Positions 42,869-50,874 of a stretch of DNA of 64,000 bases are shown here, piece after piece (position 1 is the first letter of the stretch; every line of letters starts with the position of its first letter). The stretch lies in assembly GCA_905234835.1 (NCBI GenBank), contig CAJOIZ010000024.1, positions 1 to 64,000 of the forward strand. Reading direction: 5' to 3'. Origin of the DNA: Paludibacteraceae bacterium (GTDB lineage Bacteria > Bacteroidota > Bacteroidia > Bacteroidales > Paludibacteraceae). A program made the translations under genes and the position numbers. The notes under the pieces were generated by a model. It was not told the origin of the DNA. It saw only the letters and a list, made by a program, of their open reading frames with translations, and searched no databases.

Positions 42869-43022
42869 AAATTTACCAGATTTCAATGATACCAAAACAA
42901 GCGTCAATAAACGCTATCAATATGTTCTTGCTTTTTAACGCTGTCAAGACCAGCGGTGCTGCTGTTTTATGTCAGTCAGTGACGGCTTGCATTTTGCATC
43001 CGCAAGCGGGATGATGATAATA

Positions 43023-43235
43023 TCATGAATGAGCAAAGAAGCCCTCATAACACAAATCTTCATCCAAGTGCTCCCAATGGATGCCAAACGGAGAAAGCGT
43101 ATAATCGGCGCGCTCTTCCGGCGTAGCATCGCGCAATCCCTTATAATCGGCGAACTCTTCACAAGCCTGCCGCCCATCGGTTGTCTGAATCCAGACAGCA
43201 GACGGAGTCAGCCATATTTTCTGAACGTCAATCAT
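43023..43235 (-). CDS. DUF2442 family protein
   Basis: 70 residues: MIDVQKIWLTPSAVWIQTTDGRQACEEFADY, LRDATPEERADYTLSPFGIHWEHLDEDLCYEGFF, a full-length DUF2442 domain. Function unknown. These are typically encoded right after a DUF4160 gene, as here (4-bp overlap), and the pair is suspected to be a toxin-antitoxin-like or mobile module. Confidence 0.9.
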   Translation of the reverse strand: MIDVQKIWLTPSAVWIQTTDGRQACEEFADYKGLRDATPEERADYTLSPFGIHWEHLDEDLCYEGFFAHS

Positions 43236-43466
43236 TGCTTTGTTTGCTTAAAATACTCTTTCCAACGCGAAACAATCAACTCCTTGTTCTCCTCCACCAA
43301 CGATTCCGCCAGTTTCAATTCAGCAGGTTTCAGCCCCTTATTGTCCAACAACATATGCTTGGAAACGGGCTTCTGCTCCGCCTTTAACCACATGCACATG
43401 AATCGGCTCATGGTCATTGGAATAGAACATAAAACGGAATCCGAATACGGAGAAAAGATGTGGCAT
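43232..43466 (-). pseudogene. DUF4160 family gene broken by a one-base frameshift
   Basis: From ATG 43466 the frame reads MPHLFSVFGFRFMFYSNDHEPIHVHVVKGGAEARF, a clean DUF4160 start, then stops early after ..QAYVVGQ. The family end (KHMLLDNKGLKPAELKLAESLVEENKELIVSRWKEYF) continues in the next frame to 43232. Dropping one C near 43370 would join ARF to KHMLLDN exactly. So this is a recent single-base insertion, a sequencing error or, less likely, programmed frameshifting. Its promoter -7 element is at 43493-43500. Confidence 0.85.
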
Positions 43467-43492
43467 AATGAAGCAGTGTTTGATTTCGGCGG

Positions 43493-43500
43493 CAAAGGTA
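43493..43500 (-). promoter_or_regulatory. -7 promoter element of the DUF4160/DUF2442 pair
   Basis: TACCTTTG on the minus strand, 27 bp upstream of ATG 43466. It supports that start over longer frames. Confidence 0.6.
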
Positions 43501-43532
43501 CAAAAGAAATGTTTATGATTGCAAATAATTAT

Positions 43533-43630
43533 AGTTGAAAGTTTAGAGTTGAGTGAAGATGGAGAGTTGTTTTATAGTTGATAATTGATAATTGATAATT
43601 GAGAGTTGATAGTTCATGATTTATGGTTTC
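43533..43630 (+). repeat. AT-rich direct repeat, copy 2
   Basis: GTTGA..GTTTAGAGTT and TTGATAATTGATAATTG low-complexity sequence matching 39636-39720; a third short stretch is at 46489-46522. Confidence 0.6.
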
Positions 43631-43642
43631 AAGTATGTTGGC

Positions 43643-44011
43643 TTGGGTGTTACGGAATATCGGGATTTCGGGGTTCCGTCTTATCGGGATTTCGTTCTGT
43701 CGGGATTTCGGGCTACCGATAGCTTTTTTGGTATTCTGAAGAGGGAGGCAGGGCTTTTACAAGCGGCTCTGGGGAGCCGATGTCCGAATACTATTCGGAC
43801 GTAATGGACGGAGACTTGCTCGCGGGAATAGCCGCGAGGAGTGAACAGATTCGAGCTATTTCGGCAGAGCCGATGTCAGAATATCCACCCAACATGCCGC
43901 AACCATAAAAGCCCACAGGGCTTTCATGTAGACGCAATGGACAAACAATGCCGATTACTAATCGGCGAAATACAAAGAAAAAAGCGGCTCCCAGCCGCTA
44001 CAAGAGACGAA
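43643..44011 (+). repeat. Hairpin-rich dispersed repeat, copy 2
   Basis: Same order of hairpins as 40108-40416, with a nearly identical core (about 43818-43940). Some stem-loops are replaced by others of different sequence at the same place (for example GCCGATTACTAATCGGC instead of none). The 43501-44285 gap holds only repeats and the promoter for the next gene. Confidence 0.75.
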
Positions 44012-44111
44012 AGTGGCAAAGAACGAATCGTTACGGTTGCTTTTATGGTGGCATTACGGTGCGGGATTGGAGGTCCGTTGTTTTTTGCTCTTTGATTATT
44101 GTTATTTTTGC

Positions 44112-44119
44112 TACCTTTG
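44112..44119 (+). promoter_or_regulatory. -7 promoter element of the CBM26-type protein gene
   Basis: TACCTTTG; a TTTG lies 17 bp upstream (44091-44094), slightly short spacing. The leader would be ~160 nt and contains the 16-17-bp repeats. Confidence 0.5.
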
Positions 44120-44192
44120 CGCGCTGAAAAAGAATAAACCACAAGAAACATCATTACTTATAATGGAAATGAAAGCATTATAGATAATAAAA

Positions 44193-44278
44193 CATACACC
44201 TAATAAAACATACACCTAAATAAAACAAACGCCTAAGAAAGCATACACCTAATAAAACATACATATAACAAACACATA
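44193..44278 (+). repeat. 16-17-bp tandem repeat in the leader, ~5 units
   Basis: Degenerate units of the form AATAAAACATACACCT between the promoter and the start codon of the secreted protein gene. They make an A-rich, G-poor untranslated leader. Confidence 0.75.
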
Positions 44279-44285
44279 AGTGAAT

Positions 44286-46277
44286 ATGAAAAAGAGGTTA
44301 TTCTTAGTATCAATTTTTCTGTTGTTGGGATACGGCATACAGGCACAAGTGTTTACGTTCAATCTGGGCAGCAGCCCGGGAACATCCTCTCCCGAAGGTT
44401 TCTTTACACACGACACCAAAGGCAGTTGGAATTTCAATAAGAAATACAACGGGTGCGAATATGACGGTATGACCTTCGACCACGGTTTGAAGATGGAAGG
44501 TTCGACCAAGATTCTGTTTACAACCACCCAAGTGTCCACCGTCACCATCGTTCAAAGCACCCTGTATCCCGGTACCATTAAACTTGACGAAACAGAGTTA
44601 GCAAAGGAGGATGCGGCAGAAGGAACCGGATGCCGTATCTATACTCTGACAGACGTGGCAGCAGCAGAACATACTATTACCCGCGGCGTCAACGAGAGCG
44701 GTCTGTTCTTCATCAAAGTGGAGTATGCAAGCTCTGAAACGCCTCAAGACTACAGTGTCTCCTTCAAGACCGACGGCGGCTGGGAAGATGTGTATGCCTA
44801 CGCGTGGAAAGACGATATAAAAGCTCTTGGCGAGTGGCCGGGCACCAAGATGACCGCCGAAGGCGAAATCTATACGATAGCATTCACTTCCGCCCAGTAT
44901 CCCTACCGCATCGTCTTTCACGACAACCACGGCAACAAGACACCCGAATATGTATTCGAGGACGGCAAGACATACGAGTATATGATGCTGAATATGAACG
45001 TGTCCTTCCGTACCAATGCCGGTTGGGCTGAGGTCTATGCATACGCCTTCGACAAAGATGGTGATGACGTGACAGAGTATCTCGGCGAGTGGCCCGGAAC
45101 AAAGATGTCCGATACCGATCCATACAGTATAGCGTTCAAGGCTTTCTCTGAACCGACCTATATCGTCTTTAATGACGGTGCAGAAGCCAAGAGCGCCGAC
45201 TATGATTTCTACAACGGGAAGAACTACCGTTATATGGTTTCCGACAAGCAACCCCTCTATGCACTCAAAGAAGGCGACAGTTTCCGGTCAGGCGAAAAGG
45301 TTGCTGTGACAGACAACGGGGAAACAGTGGCGTATATCACTTACGGCGTGGAAGGCGGAATGGACTTTACCGCCGCCGTTGCCGCCACTAACGAAGACAA
45401 CAATGCCTATACAGCGTGCACAACGGGAAACGGCGAGAACGGTAGTTCCGGCAGCGGCACATGCTACTTCATCGAGCCGCTGTTTGACGGCACAGTGACC
45501 GTTGCCGTATCGCTGAAAGCAGGGAAAAAATTCTACATCGAAGAAGACGGAAAGCCGTTGCCCCAATACGACGGAATACAGAACGATTATCCTGAGAACG
45601 GCTGCTATTCCTTCCCTGTTACAGCGGAAAAGACCTATACTCTCTACGCCGTAGGCACCAAATTGGGTTTCTTCGGCTTTGACTATGCGTACGAGAAGGC
45701 TGAGGTCTATGAAATAACCGTTGAAATACAAGGAGATGTACCGTCGGAAGCCGTTACCATCCACGGTACGGGACAATACAAGGAAGGCGAAACAGCACAT
45801 CTGAGTTTTGAGTTGGCAGACGAAGAACATTACGGGTTCGACTACTGGCAATGGGACGACCGTTTCAGCAAAAACGAAAACCTTACCCTTGAGGTAACCG
45901 GTAACACGACAGTCAATCTGTATATTAAGACGACGAGTTACATGGTGACCGTGACAGCCGAGCCTGCGGAAGGGGGAGATGTAACCGGTTCAGGCTTAGC
46001 GCCTTACAAGTCCGTTGTTGTGCTGACCGCCACCGCGAATGAGGGGTATCGTTTCGCCGGCTGGAAAGATGACGCAAACGCCACAGAGACACGCATGGTG
46101 GAAGTGTCAGGCGATGCGACCTATACCGCTCTGTTCGAGCCGGAAACCGTCACAGCGATAGAAACGCCTGACAATGAAGGCGCTATGCAGAGGCGCAAAG
46201 TGGTGGAGAACGGCACCGTCTATATTCTTGCCCCTAACGGACAGCGCTTCACGCCTGACGGCAGAGAAAGCCAGTGA
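44286..46277 (+). CDS. Secreted protein with two CBM26-type starch-binding modules and InlB-type repeats
   Basis: 663 residues from ATG 44286; signal peptide MKKRLFLVSIFLLLGYGIQAQ. A beta domain seen on Bacteroidales pectate-lyase-like proteins (~25-150), then two tandem modules with GGWEDVYAYAW..GEWPGTKM and AGWAEVYAYAF..GEWPGTKM (~155-325), typical of starch-binding module 26. A second beta domain follows (~330-475) and two InlB-type repeats (GFDYWQWDD.., GYRFAGWKDDANATETR). The tail RRKVVENGTVYILAPNGQRFTPDG resembles that of the LRR protein. No catalytic domain is recognised, so it probably binds glucans or the surface. Confidence 0.83.
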   Translation: MKKRLFLVSIFLLLGYGIQAQVFTFNLGSSPGTSSPEGFFTHDTKGSWNFNKKYNGCEYDGMTFDHGLKMEGSTKILFTTTQVSTVTIVQSTLYPGTIKLDETELAKEDAAEGTGCRIYTLTDVAAAEHTITRGVNESGLFFIKVEYASSETPQDYSVSFKTDGGWEDVYAYAWKDDIKALGEWPGTKMTAEGEIYTIAFTSAQYPYRIVFHDNHGNKTPEYVFEDGKTYEYMMLNMNVSFRTNAGWAEVYAYAFDKDGDDVTEYLGEWPGTKMSDTDPYSIAFKAFSEPTYIVFNDGAEAKSADYDFYNGKNYRYMVSDKQPLYALKEGDSFRSGEKVAVTDNGETVAYITYGVEGGMDFTAAVAATNEDNNAYTACTTGNGENGSSGSGTCYFIEPLFDGTVTVAVSLKAGKKFYIEEDGKPLPQYDGIQNDYPENGCYSFPVTAEKTYTLYAVGTKLGFFGFDYAYEKAEVYEITVEIQGDVPSEAVTIHGTGQYKEGETAHLSFELADEEHYGFDYWQWDDRFSKNENLTLEVTGNTTVNLYIKTTSYMVTVTAEPAEGGDVTGSGLAPYKSVVVLTATANEGYRFAGWKDDANATETRMVEVSGDATYTALFEPETVTAIETPDNEGAMQRRKVVENGTVYILAPNGQRFTPDGRESQ

Positions 46278-46308
46278 TGCTTATTGGCTGAAGCACAGGA
46301 AGATACAA

Positions 46309-46346
46309 GCCACAGGACTATCCGTGCAGATAGTTCTGTGGCTTGC
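46309..46346 (+). terminator. Terminator hairpin of the CBM26-type protein gene
   Basis: AGCCACAG-ACTATC / GATAGT-CTGTGGCT long stem, followed by a smaller GCTT..AAGC hairpin, about 30 nt after the stop codon. Confidence 0.6.
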
Positions 46347-46400
46347 TTTATGGCAAGCTGTGAACAAGCACTATCATCCGCTTTTCTTACGGTAATCCTT

Positions 46401-46466
46401 CGGTTGACCGTCGGTTGACCGTCGGCTCACCGTCGGTTGACTGTCGGCTCACTGTCGGTTGACTGT
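46401..46466 (-). repeat. 11-bp tandem repeat, 6 units, inverse of the 19498 array
   Basis: Units CGGTTGACCGT, CGGCTCACCGT, CGGTTGACTGT: the reverse complement of the CCGACGGTCAA family 27 kb away. Confidence 0.9.
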
Positions 46467-46557
46467 CGGTGTTGCTTGCTGCGCTGTTAATTGATAATTG
46501 ACAATTGATAGTTGATAATTGAGAAAATACTAACTACTACGGCTGTTGGGGACGGAG

Positions 46558-46641
46558 TGTTTGTGACTTCGTGTTGGTGACTGCGTGTTAGTTACTTCGT
46601 GTTGGTGAGTGAATGTTGGTTACTTCGTGTTGGTGCGAGAG
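46558..46641 (+). repeat. 14-bp tandem repeat, 6 units
   Basis: Degenerate units of the form TGTTGGTTACTTCG upstream of the serpin promoter. Nothing else is seen in 46347-46693. Confidence 0.8.
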
Positions 46642-46693
46642 AGCAGGGGGAGGGGAGTAGTAAGGCAGGGGGAGGGACAGAGATTAAAAAGAA

Positions 46694-46725
46694 TTTGGTT
46701 AATCCGGCAGAGTGTACTATCTTTG
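46694..46725 (+). promoter_or_regulatory. Promoter of the serpin gene
   Basis: TTTG, 20 bases, TATCTTTG (perfect), 31 bp upstream of the ATG. Confidence 0.8.
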
Positions 46726-46756
46726 CGGGTGAAAACCAATATAAATCATAGCAACA

Positions 46757-47992
46757 ATGAATATCCGTAACCTCTTAATCGTTTGTTTCACAGCCGTTCT
46801 CTGTGCGTGCAATCCCAACAACCAGACCGGCGGCAACGGCGTGACTGAACCTGTCAATATGCACCTGTCACCCGCACAGGTCGCCATGACCACCCAAAGC
46901 AACAGCTTCTCGATAGGGTTGCTGCAAAAAGTCTATACCTCCGAAGAAGCGAGTGAGAACGTCGTCCTTTCGCCCCTATCCGCATCAATGGCATTGGGCA
47001 TGGTGATGAACGGGGCTGACGGCAATACACTCCGCCAGATGCAAGAGGCTCTCGGCTTTGGCGAAGAGACGACGATGGAAGATATCAATGCCTATTACCA
47101 GACACTCATCAAAGCCCTGCCTGCGCTCGACCAAAGCAATACACTGCGTCTCGCCAACTCCATCTGGGTGAACAGCGGTTACCAACTGAAGGACGCGTTC
47201 CTGCAAACGAATCAGGAGTATTTCTCGGCAGCGGCACGGAATGTCGATTTCTGCGCTCCTGCGACAGCCGGCATCATCAACGGCTGGGCATCCGACAATA
47301 CGAATCGTCTCATAGAGAAAGTGGTAGAAGCCAACGAGCTGTGCGGCTTGCAGCTGCTGCTTGCCAATGCCCTGTACTTCAAGGGGGTCTGGGCTACACA
47401 GTTTGACAAGAAGCAGACATACCAGGACAACTTCCAGACCGCTGCGGGTCAGTCGGTCAAGGCAGACTATATGTGCTGCACGGATGGCTATGGCTACTAT
47501 GAAGACGAGGCGCTGCAGATAGTGGAACTGCCGTACAAGGAAGACAAATACTGCATGGATATTCTGCTTCCTGCCAAAGACAAGACTATCAAAGACTTGC
47601 TGAGCGCGTTAGAGGCAGGGCAATGGGCAGGTTATATCAAAGGGATGCAGTCCCGCGAGGTCATGGTGACCATACCCAAGTTCCGCCTGTCATACGGGGT
47701 CACATTGAACGATGTGCTGCAAGAGATGGGTATGAAGGACGCGTTCAACCCCTTTACCGCCGATTTCTCGCAGATGAGCGAGACGCCGCTGTGTATCAGC
47801 GATGTCAAGCAAGTGTGCCAAATCAATGTGGATGAAGAGGGGACAGAAGCCGCCGCTGTGACCACGGTGGGAATGTATGACACCGCCATTCTGGGAAAGT
47901 CTTTCAAGGCCGACCGTCCGTTCCTATTTATTATCCGCGAGAAGCAATACGGCACGATACTCTTCGCATCCGTAGTGGGCAATCCGTGCTGA
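46757..47992 (+). CDS. Serpin-family protease inhibitor, lipoprotein
   Basis: 411 residues. Lipobox LCAC (Cys ~18) anchors it to a membrane, probably the outer membrane. Serpin core: NVVLSPLSASMALGMVMNGADGNTLRQM, LRLANSIWVN, LLLANALYFKGVWATQFDK, VELPYKEDKYCMDILLP and VTIPKFRLSYGVTLNDVLQEMGM. The reactive-loop hinge INVDEEGTEAAAVT fits inhibitory serpins, and the C-terminus ADRPFLFIIREKQYGTILFASVVGNP is standard. Counting from the hinge puts P1 near Thr-Ala, which suggests an elastase-like rather than trypsin-like target; that is inference. It may guard the cell against host or rival proteases. Confidence 0.93.
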   Translation: MNIRNLLIVCFTAVLCACNPNNQTGGNGVTEPVNMHLSPAQVAMTTQSNSFSIGLLQKVYTSEEASENVVLSPLSASMALGMVMNGADGNTLRQMQEALGFGEETTMEDINAYYQTLIKALPALDQSNTLRLANSIWVNSGYQLKDAFLQTNQEYFSAAARNVDFCAPATAGIINGWASDNTNRLIEKVVEANELCGLQLLLANALYFKGVWATQFDKKQTYQDNFQTAAGQSVKADYMCCTDGYGYYEDEALQIVELPYKEDKYCMDILLPAKDKTIKDLLSALEAGQWAGYIKGMQSREVMVTIPKFRLSYGVTLNDVLQEMGMKDAFNPFTADFSQMSETPLCISDVKQVCQINVDEEGTEAAAVTTVGMYDTAILGKSFKADRPFLFIIREKQYGTILFASVVGNPC

Positions 47993-47993
47993 A

Positions 47994-48761
47994 TCAGATG
48001 ACGTAGCGTATCTGCTTGAAATGGTAGGTACGGCGGTTGCCGTCCGGGGTGAGCAGGACGAGTTCGCCGGTCGGCAGGACCGTGTCAATGCGTGCGAGGA
48101 ACTGGCTGTCGTTGCGTGTCATGCGCGGCATAGAAGGCAGCAAAGACACCTCGCGCTCCTCCCACAAGAAGAAGCCCTCGCGGCGATAGAGCACGCGCAT
48201 ATACTCCGAGGCAATATCACTATCCGCCTCCGCAAGACGCAGACGGTATTGGCGCAATGCGTCCAAGAACAGCCGGAGGATGTGTTCCGAGTCATGCTCG
48301 CTGCCTGTGACCTGACAGAGCGATACGGGGTTCGGTGCGGAGGACAGGAAGACGGTCTGGTTGACATTCAGTCCGATGCCTGCAATCGAACGGTTCACCA
48401 AGCCTCCCTGCCAGATGTTTTCGACCAGTATGCCTGCGAGTTTGCGGTCGCCGAAGTAGAGGTCGTTGGGCCACTTGACCGCCAGTCCCTGCCGCAAGTC
48501 TTCGGTGAGGCACGTCAGGACCGCATGATAGAGCGATAGGCTGACCACTTGGTTGACAATGAACTGCTGCGGCACGGGGATGTGCCAGTCGCGCAAGAGA
48601 GTAGAGAAGAGAAGGTTCTTGCCCCGTTCGCTTTCCCAACCGTTGCCCTGCTGCCCCCGTCCCGCCGTCTGATAACCGGCAGAGACGGTGAAGAGGTCCT
48701 CTTCGTCCATGTACCGGCGACGAAGGAGGTCGTTGGTGCTATCTGTTTCGGCGATAAACAT
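47994..48761 (-). CDS. birA: Biotin-protein ligase (biotin-[acetyl-CoA-carboxylase] ligase)
   Basis: 255 residues from the Met at 48761; the frame is open further upstream into dacB. Activates biotin to biotinyl-AMP and attaches it to carboxylase BCCP lysines. Motifs ETDSTND, TAGRGQQGNGWESERGKNLLFSTLL (biotin/ATP loop), VKWPNDLYFGDRKLAGILVE and IGLNVNQ. No N-terminal DNA-binding domain, so it is not a repressor. Overlaps the end of dacB by 23 bp. Confidence 0.93.
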   Translation of the reverse strand: MFIAETDSTNDLLRRRYMDEEDLFTVSAGYQTAGRGQQGNGWESERGKNLLFSTLLRDWHIPVPQQFIVNQVVSLSLYHAVLTCLTEDLRQGLAVKWPNDLYFGDRKLAGILVENIWQGGLVNRSIAGIGLNVNQTVFLSSAPNPVSLCQVTGSEHDSEHILRLFLDALRQYRLRLAEADSDIASEYMRVLYRREGFFLWEEREVSLLPSMPRMTRNDSQFLARIDTVLPTGELVLLTPDGNRRTYHFKQIRYVI

Positions 48762-50148
48762 CAAGAAGATAGCGTTCGATGACGTGCTTGATTTCGCTTG
48801 ATTTGCCGATGGCACTGCTGACCATAACAGCAAAGACCCATCGTCCGCCATCAGGCAGTTCGATATAGCCTGCGTAGTTCTTTGTGCCGGCTATGGTGCC
48901 GCTCTTGGCGTGAACACGTCCTTCCAGTTCGGTGCCGACGAGCAACGAGCGCAGTGTGCCTGATTTGCCGCTGACGGGGAGTGACTGGTAGAAGGCTTCG
49001 CGGTTGGACGAGGCGTACATATAAGTAAGTATATCCACCAATGACTCGGGGCTGATGGCGTTCTGCGGTGCGAGTCCGCATCCGTCCTTGATGGTGGCTC
49101 CCATCAGGTTCACCCCTCTGTTGCGCCAGTAATTGCGGACCATCTTTTCCGCATTGTGCAGGTTACAGGGCGTTCCGAGCCGTGCGCCGAGCAGCCAATA
49201 GAGCGTCTCGGCATAGAGGTTGATGCTGTGCTGGTTGGTCAGCACTACGATGTCGCCGAGTGACATGGACTGATGGGTGTAAAGTTTGGTGCGCGGAAGG
49301 AGGTTGCGTTCGCTGATGTAGGAGGCTTCTCCGTTGACCGTAATGCCCGCCTGCCTGAGCCGCGAAGTGAAGTGTTGCGCGAGAAGCAGTCCGGGATTAG
49401 GCAGGTCGCCCTTCACGCCGAACTGTCCCCGATTGGACGGTATGGCGCCGACGAGGTAGCGCTTGAAATTGTAGGGCATCCCGTGGATATAGGCTCCATC
49501 CTCCTGAATCTGCGTGCAACGGATGTGGTTCTCAAACTCAATGCCAGGCACGTTGGGTACGGTATAGAGCACTTTGGCGAGGCTGCCTACCTGGTCGCTG
49601 CGCAGGATGACGTTCATCGTGTTGTCCATATACGCGAGCGAATAGATGCCGGGTGCGTAGTAGTTGCCGGCATCCTCCCACAGCCACGCGGGGTTGAGTG
49701 CGTCCCCGTTGAAGTACGATAGGTCGGCAATGACATTGCCGTTGATGGTGCGTATGCCGGCATCGCGCACCGCTTTCGCCCACGTCTGCAGGAACGTCTG
49801 ACCCTGCTTAGCCCCACCGAGTGTCGGGTCCCCGTAGCCGTGTATATAGAGGTTGCCGTTGAGTGTCCCGTTCTCTATCTTGCCGGTGTATTCGAGGACG
49901 GTCTGCAGGCATGAGTCCTCACCCATTATCTCAAGCGCGGTGGCTGTGGTGAGTATCTTCATGACAGAAGCCGGAGGGATGGCGTTGCTTTTGCGGTAGG
50001 AGTCAATCTCCTCCCCGCTTCGCAAGTCCTTAATGTACACTCCGACGTTGGCATAGCGTGTATGCGAGTCTTTGAGGAAAATGGCCATGGACTCCGATTG
50101 TCCGAAAGCCATAATAGGCAAAAGCGCAAAGAGCAACAGCTTTTTCAT
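48739..50148 (-). CDS. dacB: D-Ala-D-Ala carboxypeptidase/endopeptidase, PBP4 family
   Basis: 469 residues with a signal peptide (MKKLLLFALLPIMAFGQ); periplasmic class C penicillin-binding protein trimming peptidoglycan. Active-site motifs: SxxK in PASVMKILTTATALE (Ser ~61), SxN in TNQHSINLYAETL and KSGT in HAKSGTIAGTKNYAGYI. The PBP4 extra domain with GDPTLGG lies between the first two motifs. Overlaps plsC upstream by 4 bp and birA downstream. Confidence 0.94.
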   Translation of the reverse strand: MKKLLLFALLPIMAFGQSESMAIFLKDSHTRYANVGVYIKDLRSGEEIDSYRKSNAIPPASVMKILTTATALEIMGEDSCLQTVLEYTGKIENGTLNGNLYIHGYGDPTLGGAKQGQTFLQTWAKAVRDAGIRTINGNVIADLSYFNGDALNPAWLWEDAGNYYAPGIYSLAYMDNTMNVILRSDQVGSLAKVLYTVPNVPGIEFENHIRCTQIQEDGAYIHGMPYNFKRYLVGAIPSNRGQFGVKGDLPNPGLLLAQHFTSRLRQAGITVNGEASYISERNLLPRTKLYTHQSMSLGDIVVLTNQHSINLYAETLYWLLGARLGTPCNLHNAEKMVRNYWRNRGVNLMGATIKDGCGLAPQNAISPESLVDILTYMYASSNREAFYQSLPVSGKSGTLRSLLVGTELEGRVHAKSGTIAGTKNYAGYIELPDGGRWVFAVMVSSAIGKSSEIKHVIERYLLDVYRRNR

Positions 50149-50855
50149 CTTTTCATCCCTTCTTCAACAGTTTGTCTGACGATTTCCATCGCTTCGTTCT
50201 TATCTTCGAATTGCGTTATTTGTATCGGTTTTCCGATGTGCATGTGTACGGGATGCCGGTGTACGAAGATTTCTCCTTTCCGCTGCACCTCGTAACATCC
50301 TGTGAGCGAAAGCGGTATGACGGGCAGTCCCAGGTCGAACGCTATGCGGAAGGCTCCGGCATGGAAACGTCCCAGCCGTCCGTCCGTAGAACGTGTTCCT
50401 TCGGGGAAGATGACGGTTGATACGCCGTTATGGAGTTGCTTTTTGATGTCGTTGAGGCTTTGTGCCGATGCTTTGGAGTTGCTGCGGTCTACATAGATGT
50501 GCCCCGCGGCCTTGCAGGCAGTCCCGACAAAAGGAATCTTGCGCAGTTCCTTCTTCATCAGCCACTTGAAGACAACGGGCAGCCAACCGTAGATGAGAAA
50601 GACATCGAACATAGACGTATGGTTGGCAACGAAGACGTATGACTGTCTGGGTGTGATATTCTCCTTGCCGTCCACCGTCACGGGGATAAAGAGCCAGTAG
50701 AAGTTCAAACGGCACCACCAAATCTGCACCTGATGGATGGGTTCGGAATTGTTGAACGGGAAAAACAACATGGTGATGATAGCGCACATCAGCGTGTTGA
50801 AAACCAAGATGGGCAACACAAGCACTTGCCAAATGCAATAGAGTAAACGCAACAT
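50145..50855 (-). CDS. plsC: 1-acyl-sn-glycerol-3-phosphate acyltransferase
   Basis: 236 residues from the Met at 50855 (MLRLLYCIWQVLVLPILVF, a membrane helix). Makes phosphatidic acid from lysophosphatidic acid at the inner membrane. HX4D motif NHTSMFD, the glycerol-phosphate site VIFPEGTRS and LPVIPLSLTG are present. A longer in-frame start at 50993 overlaps the upstream kinase gene and is less likely. Operon: kinase-plsC-dacB-birA. Confidence 0.92.
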   Translation of the reverse strand: MLRLLYCIWQVLVLPILVFNTLMCAIITMLFFPFNNSEPIHQVQIWWCRLNFYWLFIPVTVDGKENITPRQSYVFVANHTSMFDVFLIYGWLPVVFKWLMKKELRKIPFVGTACKAAGHIYVDRSNSKASAQSLNDIKKQLHNGVSTVIFPEGTRSTDGRLGRFHAGAFRIAFDLGLPVIPLSLTGCYEVQRKGEIFVHRHPVHMHIGKPIQITQFEDKNEAMEIVRQTVEEGMKR

Positions 50856-50874
50856 AATAGACAGGTCTGTTTGG

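Noticed and set aside
42944..43177. Open frame overlapping the DUF2442 gene
   Set aside because: The DUF2442 frame at 43023-43235 matches a known domain over its full length; this one is out of frame with it.
43643..44011. Insertion sequence ends around the LRR gene
   Set aside because: The flanking copies are direct and non-coding, and no transposase lies between or near them.
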